Below, in pieces: positions 12,901-22,914 of a stretch of 64,000 nucleotides of DNA. A model generated the notes under the pieces. That model was given only the letters and a program-made list of their open reading frames with translations, was not told the origin of the DNA and did not search any database. Within the stretch, counting starts at the first letter, position 1; each line of letters begins with the position of its first letter. The stretch comes from Gnetum montanum (lineage: Eukaryota > Streptophyta > Gnetopsida > Gnetales > Gnetaceae): the NCBI GenBank assembly GCA_015680685.1, contig MNCI01001933.1:120852-184851 (forward strand). The letters run 5' to 3'. The position numbers and the translations under genes were made by a program.

Positions 12901-15693
12901 GTAATAATCTTTGGCATGATTTTGTCTCAGTTGAATTTTTATCTTCCAAATTTGTCATTTGCATTAATGTTGAAGTAGAACTGTGTTTCATTAATTGAGA
13001 TGGATATTTCACTTTTCAATTAATTATTTTTTGTTGTTGGTGTAACATTTTTTAAAAAGAATTTCTTTGTTCCTTTGAATGCAACTATTGTAGGTATTGG
13101 GCAGATATGAGTTTCTCTATCATCATCACTGCCTTTATCTAATAATAGCTTAGGGTAATCCATAAGGGTAGGCAGGTGATCATCTGATACTATTGTGAAT
13201 GCCTGTTTTTGTAATGCCCTTGAGTGGCATGTGTGGACTTGAACTTGATAATGTTTTATACAGCTAGCTGCCATCTGACACCAACCTGAATGTATGTTTT
13301 TACAGTGCCTTTGAGTGGCATGTGCAGACTTGAATTGAATGTCTTTTGGGCAGACAGGCCAACTACCAATCATAATCTTGTAACTCTAAATTTTATTTTG
13401 TCCATAATGCATTAAAGGTTCCACTCTTGTAAGGCTAAATTATATTTTATCCATGGCCATTTAAAGCCCATCATGGTAATGCTAAATTATATTTTTTCTA
13501 TAACTCTTTAGGAGTCCAATCATGTAATGCTAAATTGTATCTCATGGATAACCCTCTACAGAGCAACAATGTAATGCTAAATAATATTTCTCAAATTGTT
13601 CATCCCATTGTTTACATAAGATTTTAAGTTTTGAAAAGAGAAGCTTCTATTGGCCAAGATTTTTACTTTCAAAAATAAACATTCTAACCATTAAGTCAAG
13701 GCTTGCCTATGTAAAGTTTCACTCAGTAGCACCACCATCATCCTAGCTATGCTAACTACATGGGGTTGGCTATATGAGCTCTCTTATGCCATTCATTTTT
13801 TTAAAGAGTTAAATTAGCATTTATATGCAAATCTTGGATACTTTAATGCAAGTAAATCGAGTATGTTTTGGTCTACCTCTTTGTTAGTCTCCTTCAACTT
13901 AAATAAAACAACCTCTTCAACCTCTTCTAGCAGGAACATACTCTGGTTTTCTTAACACCTGACCAAATAATCTAAGACAACTTTCCTTAATCTTCTCAAC
14001 AATGGGAGCTACTTGCAGACTTCTCCTAATAAGAGACTTATTGATTTGATCTTTCTTAGTTACACCTAACATCCACTTTAGCATAAGCATCTCTACCACA
14101 TGCATGCATTGGGCTTGATTTTTTTATAGACTAACATTCTGTACTGTAAAAGTTGATACTTATTTGCTTTCATTATTTTGTTTTATTTTAAAGCTCATTC
14201 CTTTCTGCCTGTTATTGCAACAAAATGAGCGAACATTTATGAATCTAAATTCTTGCTGATCTTGAACAATGGAACTGGCATGCATAGTTGAATAATTGGA
14301 ATCACGTGTGATAGTTTGATTAGGTGGCAACTTATCAGTCTTGACAGAAGACTAAATATAATATTTAATTCCAATCCCATTTTTGGCATGTAAATCAATA
14401 AATCGCTCTAGCACCCCTCTTGGAAATGGTGCTAATTCAATCCAACTTGATATTGAATAGCTTGGGGCACTCTAATACTCAGTCATATAATATATAGTAA
14501 ACTTGTGAACAGAGGTTTTATGCTGTCATTGTAGTTAAATGCCTGTGTCTCCTAATTAATAATGCAGCATAGAAAGTAGAAATGCAGCTTATGGAAGCAA
14601 GGTAAGCTCTTTGTTTAGTTACTCATCATCATCATCATTCTAGCGTTGTCCCAATAATGGGGCTGGTTATATATCAGTTCTCTTTTGCCATTTGCCTCTA
14701 TGAAGAGCTAGATCTTGGTTTAGTTACTAATGCTTTAAAACCATTTTTTTTCATTTAACCAAAGTTATACTATATATTACCAGATCTGCTCTGTGCTGTA
14801 CCCTGAATATTTTATTGATAGTTTGCAGAACAAAGTTGTACCTTAGCATAGCCGATTAGAGTCAAACCTGCAACTCTTTGGATACAAGTCAAATCTTATC
14901 CAGGAAAGAAACCAAGGCAAACCAAAAAATATATGATAAGCTTTTTCTTCCTTATGATGCGAGTCTACTTGTAGACAGCATTGGACAGAATAGTCAATTT
15001 TATGCCAGTGTAGACAAAATCCTCTCTCATGGCATATGCGCACTTTTATGTCATTGCAGATTTATATTTTCATAATTTCAAGCCTTTGGATTTGGGTGTA
15101 TGTCATTTTATTTGTTAAAAGATTGATCATCTTCTGCTGAGGTCGTTATATATTCGGCCTTTGTTATAATTCTGTAATTTCAAATTCCACACAAACTATA
15201 ATATGATTAAAAGAAAGGTCGTAATATATTCGGCCTTTGTTATAATTCTGTAGTTTCAAATTCAAAACAAATTGTAAAACTATGTTCTCTCTGGTATGCA
15301 GGATCATGTATTGGAGGTCTGTTTCAAAGCTTGTGGCTCAAGGTGGTTTATTGGTGAGCAGTTTACTCTTAACAGATTTGGTTTGCCGCCCATTTATTTC
15401 ATTTTTTCTTAAAAGCAGCTTTCATTGATTTTTCAATGACGATTTTCTAGATCATCACATCTTGTAATGATACCAAGGATGAACTTATTGAAGAAGTTAA
15501 TAGCTTTCAACAAAACCAAGCTATAGGAAATGGCAATCTGGAGACTATAGAATTCTCTGAACCAGTGGTGGCACCAAATAATACTTTGCAACCATTGTTC
15601 CACTATGTTGATCATATACGGACATATCCCACTTTCACATTTGGCGGTGTTGAGGGAACTCGCGTTGCTACTGTGGCCTTTCTGCGCTGCTGA
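6914..15693 (+). CDS. EEF1A lysine methyltransferase 2 (METTL10/AR401 family), 7 exons
   Basis: Exons are 6914-7146, 7952-8080, 8722-8934, 9129-9225, 9574-9677, 15302-15353 and 15451-15693. Phases agree at every GT-AG junction and give 356 residues. The start ATG lies in good context (GCAATGG). The first 75 or so residues are acidic and low complexity. The family entry motif follows (LGLQSHWDATYADELANF), then SAM motif I (VLDVGTGNG), post-I acidic loop (LTGTDYSEAAVELA), motif KGTLDAIGLHPD, the strand GGLLIITSCN and the C-terminal FTFGGVEGTRVATVAFL. Class I seven-beta-strand enzymes of this family trimethylate a lysine of translation elongation factor eEF1A in yeast and mammals; the same role in plants is inferred. 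The plant homologue known to me is Arabidopsis AR401. Intron 5 is 5.6 kb and filled with repeats; the others are below 0.9 kb. The frame has no breaks, so the gene is probably functional. Confidence 0.92.
7947..7957 (+). promoter_or_regulatory. Tandem NAGNAG splice acceptor of exon 2
   Basis: The intron 1 acceptor reads TTTTTGTAGCAG. Splicing after TAG starts the exon at 7952, and splicing after CAG starts it at 7955. Both keep the frame and differ by one serine in the run S-S-S-D-K. Such NAGNAG sites often give both isoforms in plants. Confidence 0.6.
10435..10540 (-). mobile_element. Possible tRNA-derived SINE fragment
   Basis: On the minus strand the segment contains GTGGTTAGCTCACTG, resembling a polymerase III A box, and about 35 bases on a weak B-box-like GATTGCCAGCTCAAGTC. 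This resembles the head of tRNA-derived plant SINEs. No tail or target duplication could be defined, so the call is tentative. Confidence 0.3.
11880..12725 (-). pseudogene. LINE (non-LTR) reverse transcriptase fragment in intron 5
   Basis: Minus-strand translation gives successive reverse transcriptase motifs of a plant non-LTR element: VDFSKAYDS, then QGCKLSPTLFGLFIDKL, then the catalytic box LLLYADDATLIF. After a frameshift come NTEKSKMMVWG and the post-RT segment CIKERFAGESKAFYAF. The order and spacing match LINE reverse transcriptases, which copy their RNA at a nicked target. The YADD residues are intact, but stops and shifts disable the frame and both the endonuclease and the 5' part are missing. 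It lies antisense to the host gene, inside its longest intron. Confidence 0.85.
13195..13345. repeat. Local duplication around TTGAGTGGCATGTG
   Basis: Two diverged copies of about 100 bp, each containing TGAGTGGCATGTG followed by a CAGACTTGAA- or GGACTTGAA-type segment, stand next to each other. They do not code for anything recognised. Confidence 0.5.
13379..13600. repeat. Minisatellite of about 50-60 bp, four copies
   Basis: Four degenerate copies each begin GTAA(T/G)GCTAAAT(T/A)ATATTT, followed by a CCATAA-type segment and a short variable part. Copies of the same unit occur outside the gene at about 19975-20140. Confidence 0.6.
13730..14110 (-). pseudogene. Second LINE fragment: C-terminal domain and 3' end
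   Basis: The minus strand encodes the conserved C-terminal end of RTE/L1-like plant LINE polyproteins (VEMLMLKWMLGVTKKDQI, then SLQVAPIVEKIKESCLRLFG). It is followed downstream on the same strand by a 3' untranslated end with ATGATGGTGG near 13735. As this C-terminal part lies upstream, on the minus strand, of the reverse transcriptase fragment at 11880-12725, the two are separate insertions rather than one element. Confidence 0.75.
14625..14715 (-). mobile_element. LINE 3' tail with (ATG)n microsatellite
   Basis: The segment resembles the 3' end at 13735-13810 (a GGCAAAAGAGA..TATAACCAGCCCC-type text on the minus strand) and ends in ATGATGATGATGAT, the simple-repeat tail typical of these LINEs. 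No coding part is attached. Confidence 0.55.
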
Positions 15694-18113
15694 AATCGGA
15701 CAGCCTCAAGGTGTAATGCTGTGAAGTAAATTGCTGTTCACCGAAGTCCATAGCAAATGCATTTAGAAGAGTCTGGCGATACTGAATTTGTCATCAACCT
15801 TGCAATACAAGTTTTCTTAGCAAGATTGTTGTAAGCTTCGAAGGTCATTTCCAATTTACAACGTTATGCCATCTTAATTCTTAAAGGAACATTTTTTTGA
15901 ATTTCAGTTATATACAAATTTTTTATACATAGCATGTTTGGTAACAGTACGATTGTTCTAAATTTTATGTTTGGATCATTTTTTAAGAAAAGAATTTGGT
16001 TTAAAGTTTTGTTATTCTGGTTGGTTTGTTGTGCCTTTGATCCCAAATTCTGCCTACTATTGAAGAGGTTAGGCTCAGGGTTGTTTCTGGTGGAGTGTAG
16101 CTTTCTGTGGGCGATTCTCTTAAATATGAAACTGAAACGGTTTTCGGTTATCTAGAAAAGAATTTCGTCTTAAGTTTTATGTTAATTTGGTTGGTTGGTT
16201 TATTGCGCCTTTGATATCAAGTTATGTTTACTAATGAAGTAGCTTTGTGTGGGTGATGCTTGGAGATGCACTAAGTGAAAGTTTAAAGCGAGATAAGCCT
16301 TCCATTAGGTACATCTTTTTGCCTGTTACCTTATTTCTTCTTCTTTACCCCTTTTATGGTAGAATAAGCATGGGCTGGTTAAGCATTTTAAATAAAATTA
16401 CAAACTTGAAATCAAATTTGTTTAATTAAGTTGCGTTATCAATTAATTATCCTTGAAGGAATAGGGAGTGTTTGTTTAATCAATTTGTACAATGGAAACA
16501 GTTTCATTGTAGGGTTTTTTCTCTTATAAATAGTCATCTTTCTTTCATGGTGAGTTCCTATATCGGTAGAAGTGTTCTGGAAGAATTTTGCTTTTGGTTT
16601 ATGTGTAGTGAAGAGCTTGCGTTTAGGGTTGGTTTCTTGGTCGAGTGTAGCGTTCCCCGAGTGATATGTTTTAATTATGATCAGAAAAGAATGTGTACCA
16701 AAATTTTATTCCGTTGGGTTGTGGTGCCTCTTGTCTCAGATTCTGCGTGTTATTTAATATAGTAGCTTTAAAGGTTAGTTTCCTTGAGTAGTTTTCCATG
16801 CTATTGAAAATGTTAGGTTAACCGTTGGTTTCTTGTTTACGACGAATTGGGTAGTTTGGTTTAATTTAACTATTTTTTATAGTTGGAGAATGCCTGTATA
16901 CGAACGTAACTTGTGGCCCATCCTCTTTCTACAGTTTCAAGCTTGTTTTGAAGCAAACAATCAATGCCCGGCAGAGGGCATGTTACCTGTAAAAAACGAT
17001 TCAAAATTTTAAATGTTTTCTAAATAAAATCCAGTTTTTAAAAAAATGCCTTATAAACTCGCCTGTCAATTTTGATCTCTGCTACACCGTTCAGTGGTAC
17101 ATCATGAACAAAATGGCAAGGACACTAAGGAGGACAAATGGAAAGGAATTTGTGGTATTTTTTTTACGGAAAAAAGTTGTATGGTAATACAGGGAATAGT
17201 TTTTGCAAAAAAGGTCTTTGTGATTGCATTTTTTAATGAATGTACTCGTTTGCTAAGTGTTATTGATTATTGAATAGCAAAAATTTCCAGTTATGCTGTT
17301 CGAGAAGAATATTTGCATTATCTGAGGATGTTCTAAGCCAGGAGAGGGTGTTGGTATTGAGTTTTGAACCCAGTACTTTGGGGTGCAAAGTGGGTTAGGT
17401 TAACCAACGAATTGAAGGTGCAGGCACATGAAGTTAGAATGTGCGCATTGAGCAGGCACATGAAGTTAGAATGAGTGCATTGTGTGATTTTGTATGATTT
17501 TTGTATCACCCAAAATTTCAAAGGGTGCAATAGCTAAACTGTGTTATGTGAGCAATGAGAGTTATGGGAAAATTAGGTAAACACAAAATAGAATGAAAAA
17601 ATTAATGTTAATTTGGCGGGCGTTTTTTTTTAACATTGCTACTTCGTATGCCATATTTTATTTTCAGCTCTTGTTTTTCTCCACGAACTCTCAAAGAAAA
17701 ACCATGGAAAATTGGATTTCGCAGTTGGAGACCTTAGAGTCGAAGATGGATCAAACATTGTATTCCCCAGCAAGGCTCATCATTTTCTTCAATCGAAGAA
17801 GATTGTTATAAAAGTCTTGAATGAAGTTTAGAGGAAAAACAAGGGAGTGCAAAAGCAGTGAACCATTATTGCACCAATATTGACATTAACAGTAAGTAAT
17901 ATTGCATTTTTAATATACAATAAGCATTACTGTACAAAGTATTCTTCATTGCATTTTTTATTCCTGAAAAAGATTCACGTTGCATGTGCTCTTCATTGCA
18001 TTCTTTTATGTTTAAAAAAGATTTCTCTTTCATGTGTTTTGTTTCTCTGTTTTGTTCTGTTTTACATTGTTTATTCTTAAACTTAAACTTTTATCGAATT
18101 TGAATAAGATGAT
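15694..18113. other. 3' flank of the methyltransferase gene with degenerate direct repeats
   Basis: No intact gene is seen. Three diverged copies of an approximately 90-bp unit start AGAAAAGAAT at 15986, 16154 and 16683. They share the text GGTTGG(G/T)TTGT or its variants and a G(C/T)CT(T/C)TGAT segment. A shorter duplication around GCAGGCACATGAAGTTAGAATG is at about 17421-17480. The polyadenylation site of the upstream gene could not be fixed. Confidence 0.45.
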
Positions 18114-18848
18114 AGTGAGCATACAAAGGAGATGAGTAATGAAATACAAATTATTAATTCAATGAATAGTTGCATAGATAAATCAGAGTGTTGGCCTCAT
18201 GCATGCATTATCTCTCTTATTGAAGAATATGAAGAAATTTATTTTTAACTTAATCATGGAAATTTGGGGCAAAACCATTGGGATCAATTAGTTCGCAGAT
18301 GTTAACAAAAAATGTAAGTTGCACTTTACAAAAAATAGTGTAGATATAAATGGAACAAACTTAAGCAAACTTTTAAGAAAGAAAAGATGAGAGAGAACTC
18401 AACTAGAGCCCAACCAAGTCATTGGTTGTATTATGAAAATATAAATTGTGTTGTTGGAAAATCTCATACAAGTATCATAGGAGGATATGATGGAATGAAT
18501 TGGAAGGCATGTGACAATATTTTTTCAAAACTAGAAATAGTAGAAAATAATATGAGAGAAGGTTTGGATTATAGTGAGAAAGGTGAGCTTAAGGAACAAA
18601 GTTCTTCCATTGCCCATGCCAACAAAAACTCCAAAGACAAAGAAAAAATGAAAGCTCAAAAATATGCTGGGGTGGAGGGGCAAAATAACAAAAAATAAAA
18701 AGCCAAAGTTGATTCTATTATTGAAAGTATTGGAGAAAGCATGAGATTCTTTACAAGCACTTTCAAAGAAGTTGAAACAAAGCAAATGACACAGATTGAT
18801 ATGCAACTTCAAATTGCACAGTTGTTTGCTTCAAAGTCAAAGGATTGA
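18114..18848 (+). pseudogene. Trihelix (GT-type) transcription-factor-like pseudogene
   Basis: One frame runs through with five internal stops (at 18246, 18303, 18315, 18336 and 18696). It reads as a plant trihelix protein: an acidic stretch, then the first helix with its tryptophan (ECWPHACIISLIEEYEEIYF), NHWDQLVRR, the third-helix signature CRYKWNKLKQTFKKEK, the post-domain SHWLYYENINCVVGKS, and a lysine-rich tail with a C-terminal coiled-coil-like segment (IIESIGESMRFFTSTF). Trihelix proteins bind GT-rich promoter elements. No frameshift is needed from 18114 to 18848, and the stops look like single-base changes, so it may be a fairly young pseudogene or a processed/fragmentary copy. An upstream exon was not identified. 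Confidence 0.7.
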
Positions 18849-21800
18849 AAGGTAATATACTTTAGTTAAATATAGTTAACATTATTTATAAATGATATAT
18901 TGATATTATATGTTTAACTTTCTAAATAAGCTTGTTTTTTATATGCTCTTATGGTTGTTAGGTAAGGATATTGGTGATTTTTGAAGATAGTAATTGAATA
19001 AAACAGAAAGTGAAGATGCTATTTGTTTTGGAGATTATTTTTTAGTTAGATGGAAAAGAAAGTAAACAATATTTGCCAAAAATGCTTTAGAGAGATGAGA
19101 AAAAATACTTTGATTTAAAATATTTACACTTATCACATTCAATTATATGTAATCAAGTTTTCTTGTAAACAAACCATAATGGCTAACTATTTATATTAAT
19201 TATATGTATTCAGCCTTTTTGTGAAATCTAATGTTTAAAAACCGTGACTATAGGCTGCTCCTTTATTTTCACTTTCTTGATTTAAAAAAGTAGCTTTCTA
19301 GAAAATATGTTGCCTGCCTTGCACTTGATCCTTGCAAATGGTAGAATGGCTTTGTATTAAAAACTAACCCTTGTTGCTGAAACCAGAAGAAAAAAAAAAT
19401 TCTAAGTTTTTGTGCATGTATTTTAGTTGTTTTCATGTGTGTATTTTTGTTTCCCACAAATGAAGTTCCTGCCACATTTTAAGTCCATACATTAGCGAAA
19501 AAGGCACACCTTTTTTTCCCATGTGCATCATGACCAACATTATGCAAAAATAATTACTTTAAATTGGCATCGCATTGCAATGCACTTCACTGCCATGTGC
19601 ATAGGACATGAGTTATTGCTTGTGCTCTATGGTTATGCTTTGTTGTTATGATATTTGTATATAAGAGTGGGAATTACAAATTTGAGTATCTTTTGTATTG
19701 TGAGGATATTTTATTGCTAATTGTTACATTTTTATTGTTATACTATTTGTATACAAGAAGTAGGAATTGTGAAATAGAGTGTTTTATATGTTAGCATTTG
19801 GATGTTTCATTGCTAATTGCTACATTTTTATTTTCGTAGGTTTAGTTGTTTTTTCTTCCTTGGCTATATTCATATCCTAGTTTTGATTGAGAGGTCAATT
19901 ATCAATCACAAATAGGGGATACTTCGTAAGTCACACAATTTTGGCTAAGAGGTTAACTATTAATCATAGATTAGTAACGTTAGATAATGCTAAGGGGAGC
20001 CTATTGCTAAAGCTAGATAATATTTTGTCCATAATGTTATGTTAAAGGAAGTCTACTAGTAATGCAAAATAATATTTTGTTTATAATACTCTAGGGAGAA
20101 CCCATATGTAACACTAATTAATATTCCAGCCATAACACCAACATATTTGCTCTAAGTGAATCCTAGTTTCTATGTTTGTCTTAGTATTTAAATGTACAAA
20201 AATAAAATTTGGAAGGGCAAGCGAAGCATGCATGGCAAACAACAATCCATGAGAATTTAGAAATATTTTACACCACAAGATTTAGTACCAAACTTGGAAT
20301 TAGTCATCTTAATCATTATGCAATCACAACAATTTGACCAAAATTATTAGAAAATACATTAAATTTGGCAAATTTTTGATATAGTAGATGAACTAAAATT
20401 CAACTTAGTTTTTGAATTTGGTAAAAATGGCAACTTGGATGATTAAAAGACTATGAGGATAGTGTTTTGTGTTGGTATGAAACTTAATGTTATGATGGGT
20501 GTATTTTATCACGATGTTTTTTGTAATAGCATTATGTTATATTTTGATCTATATATATTGTAACACCTTGCTAACCAAGCTTAGGCTAGAAAGATGTTAC
20601 TTAAAGAATAAACAAATATATATAAAAGTAGAAACTGATATTTCATAAAACCATTGGATGCCAAGAAAAATGTAACAAGCAAAACAGTAATCCATAAAAT
20701 AGGTGCATACGGGCAAGAACAATGTTGAGCAAAAAGAGAGAAATGTTGTAAAAGAGTGACAATAGCCCCATGCATACAAAACCTAACTTCACTAATAAAA
20801 TAGTATGAAACCCTATTGCCTAAGCCAAAAATGACATTATAAGATACTAGAGAAGAATAGAATATAAAATACAAAATTACATAAAAATTACACAATATAA
20901 TAAATGCATCAAAAGGGCATTGGGCTCCAACACTAACAAAATTGGTGAATACCAAAAGCTGAAAATTATACAAATACCAGTTCTCACAAAATTACATAAT
21001 ATAGAGATCCTAGTTGAACATTATAACATAGTGTTGATGTGCAAATTTTTGCGTACCCACTAACACTTGGAAAAACTTGTTTAAAGAGACTATTACCCAG
21101 GGTGCCTTTGTATAGATATAGGAATAGTCTCACTTGGAAAAGACCATATAATGTCTTGGAAAAGACTATATAATGTTTTGAAAAGGAAATAAAACTGAAA
21201 AATTAGTGTGTAAAGAGCAGGGAAATGGGCACTCTGTATGGATATAGAAATAGTCTCACCTAGAAAAGACTATGTAATGTTTCAAAAAGTAAAAGAAACT
21301 GAAAAATTAGTGTGTAAAGAGCAGTAAATTCTATTTTTCAAAATTATAAGATATGACCTGGTAACAATTGTATGCACCAAGGGTTCTCTTCTTTTTCTTA
21401 AAAAGTGGACCCATACATAGAGTAAATTTCACACGCGGTCCGCTGGGACGGACGGATGATGAGCACTCTGTGATTTTTGTGGGGAGGTGAGGCCGACTGT
21501 TGACGGTTCTCCTGCTTCTTCCTTGGTGAGAGAAGGGGAGGCTCCAAGAGATGTCCTTTGTTGTGTCTCCTCCCGCTGCTTTAATAGCAGCTCTCAGTCT
21601 GTGGCAGTGAATGCCCAGGTACGCCACGTCTCTGTCACCACCACCGCCGCGCTGGCGTAACAGCAGCCACGTTCTCCATCTCCCTCACGACGGTTACTGC
21701 ACCACGTTCTCCACCACCTTCAATCTGCTGTCGATATGATTCTTCAGCAACCTCTGCCCTGGGAAGGCTCATATTATCTTTTTAGGACTGCTGTCGGCAG

Positions 21801-22318
21801 TACTGCAAAATTACAGCATGGTTGGACCCTGAAATCCATTATAGAGAAATACTTTCCCCTACCTCATTGATTATAAAATAAAATGCATCAGGTTTGACAG
21901 TTCTAATTTAGACGATAATGAATCTGATCCAGGAACTATGAGCGTCCGGAGAGTGGTGGGGTTGTGAGATTTTGGAAAGGGAGTACCCATGCAGAAAAAG
22001 CCTGGGAACAGGATTCGGCATATGAATAAAATTAACAGGAGGAGGGTTACGGTGAACCAGCAATTACAATGCCACATTGTAATGTTTTGCGGGTGATTAC
22101 AACAATTTTGTTGCAAATGGCAAGTTAAAAAAACCTTTGATTTTCAACCAAAGAATCCTAGCGCAGATCCAGTTGCTAAAGAAACTATCTGGACGTTTTT
22201 AAAGCCAAAATCACATGCCCTCGTTACTACAAACATCAGCAGTTGCCAAAAAAAAAGAAAAAAAAGAAAAACCGAGGTTCCATAGGCATTATGATACCGA
22301 AAAGTTGGTCACATGGAC
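18849..22318. other. AT-rich intergenic DNA, with minisatellite, duplication and a GC-rich block
   Basis: No convincing gene is seen. The minisatellite unit found in intron 5 recurs at about 19975-20140. A tandem duplication with a period of about 125 bp lies at 21115-21326 (shared text AATAGTCTCAC and AAATTAGTGTGTAAAGAGCAG). At 21420-21770 the base composition turns unusually GC-rich, with CCACCACCGCCGCGCTGG-type text. It is open over 98 codons on the minus strand but has no recognisable domain. A short poly-A-like run precedes the LARD insertion at 22246-22272. Confidence 0.45.
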
Positions 22319-22900
22319 TGTGAGAGATGTCCCAAGGTGGTCGTTCTCCTAGGCTCTCCCCATGGTTTGGGGGTCATGGAACACATTGAGCCGCCCTTCG
22401 GTGACTCTCAAGTGTTAGAAAACCCACCTCGGCTTAGCGGTACCAAGCTAACAATAGGACACCCTCTTGTTGTAACTCTCTTCTAAGTCCTCTTCATTCC
22501 CCCCTCACCGCGGAGAACTACATGGCCCTGATTCTACGACGGTCGTAGATATGTAGGTAGCCAAGACTGGATAGTTTTGGTGCAGTGCCAGGCCACGCCT
22601 TGTACCAGATCGTGAGGGATCTGGGGGTGAGGCACCTTCCCCTGTAGGTGCATTGTTTCCCCTCCCACCGATGTTGTCTACAAGGTTGTTTGTGTGCTTG
22701 TTTGCATGGTTCTCGTTTTGGAGTTGGTTACCCTCAGTGAGGTGCATTGCCAAATATGTTAAGAAGCTGTGATTCTGCTTGCACTCACTTGAGAGTTGCT
22801 TGCTCGCTTGAGGCGTATCCCCTAGGTCTTCCGTCCCAGATCCATTGGATCTTAGTGAATTCCTTGGGGTGTCGAACAACGTCGAGGCAATGTTGTTACA
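22319..22900 (+). repeat. 5' LTR of the LARD-like element
   Basis: It begins TGTGAGAGATGTCCC and ends GTTGTTACA, matching 28467-29049 along its length. Long minus-strand open frames in both LTRs diverge freely and look accidental. Confidence 0.9.
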
Positions 22901-22902
22901 AA

Positions 22903-22914
22903 TGGTATCAGAGC
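22903..22914 (+). other. Primer binding site, tRNA-iMet
   Basis: TGGTATCAGAGC directly follows the 5' LTR after two bases. It is the standard complement to the 3' end of plant initiator methionine tRNA used by many LTR elements, and it fixes the element's orientation. Confidence 0.9.

Larger units (their letters stand above)
9678..15301 (+). other. Large intron 5 of the methyltransferase gene, repeat-filled
   Basis: This 5.6-kb intron separates the codons for VVKR from IMYWRSVSKLV. It contains two LINE coding fragments and LINE 3' tails on the minus strand, a roughly 50-60-bp minisatellite, and several local duplications: 11024-11082 (29-bp unit), about 11328-11415, about 13195-13345 and 15140-15290 (76-bp unit). 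It also has short TC, CTTT and AT microsatellites near 9968, 10138 and 10433. A small exon-like segment at 14577-14611 is open and flanked by AG and GTAAG but is not needed for the protein. Confidence 0.8.

Noticed and set aside
14577-14611. Possible extra exon between exons 5 and 6 of the methyltransferase
   Set aside because: It is open and has AG and GTAAG borders, but joining exon 5 to 15302 directly gives the conserved VVKR-IMYW text with correct phase, and 35 bases would shift the frame.
20581-20973. 130-codon minus-strand open frame rich in F, Y, L and C
   Set aside because: AT-rich composition produces this; no motif and no gene structure around it.
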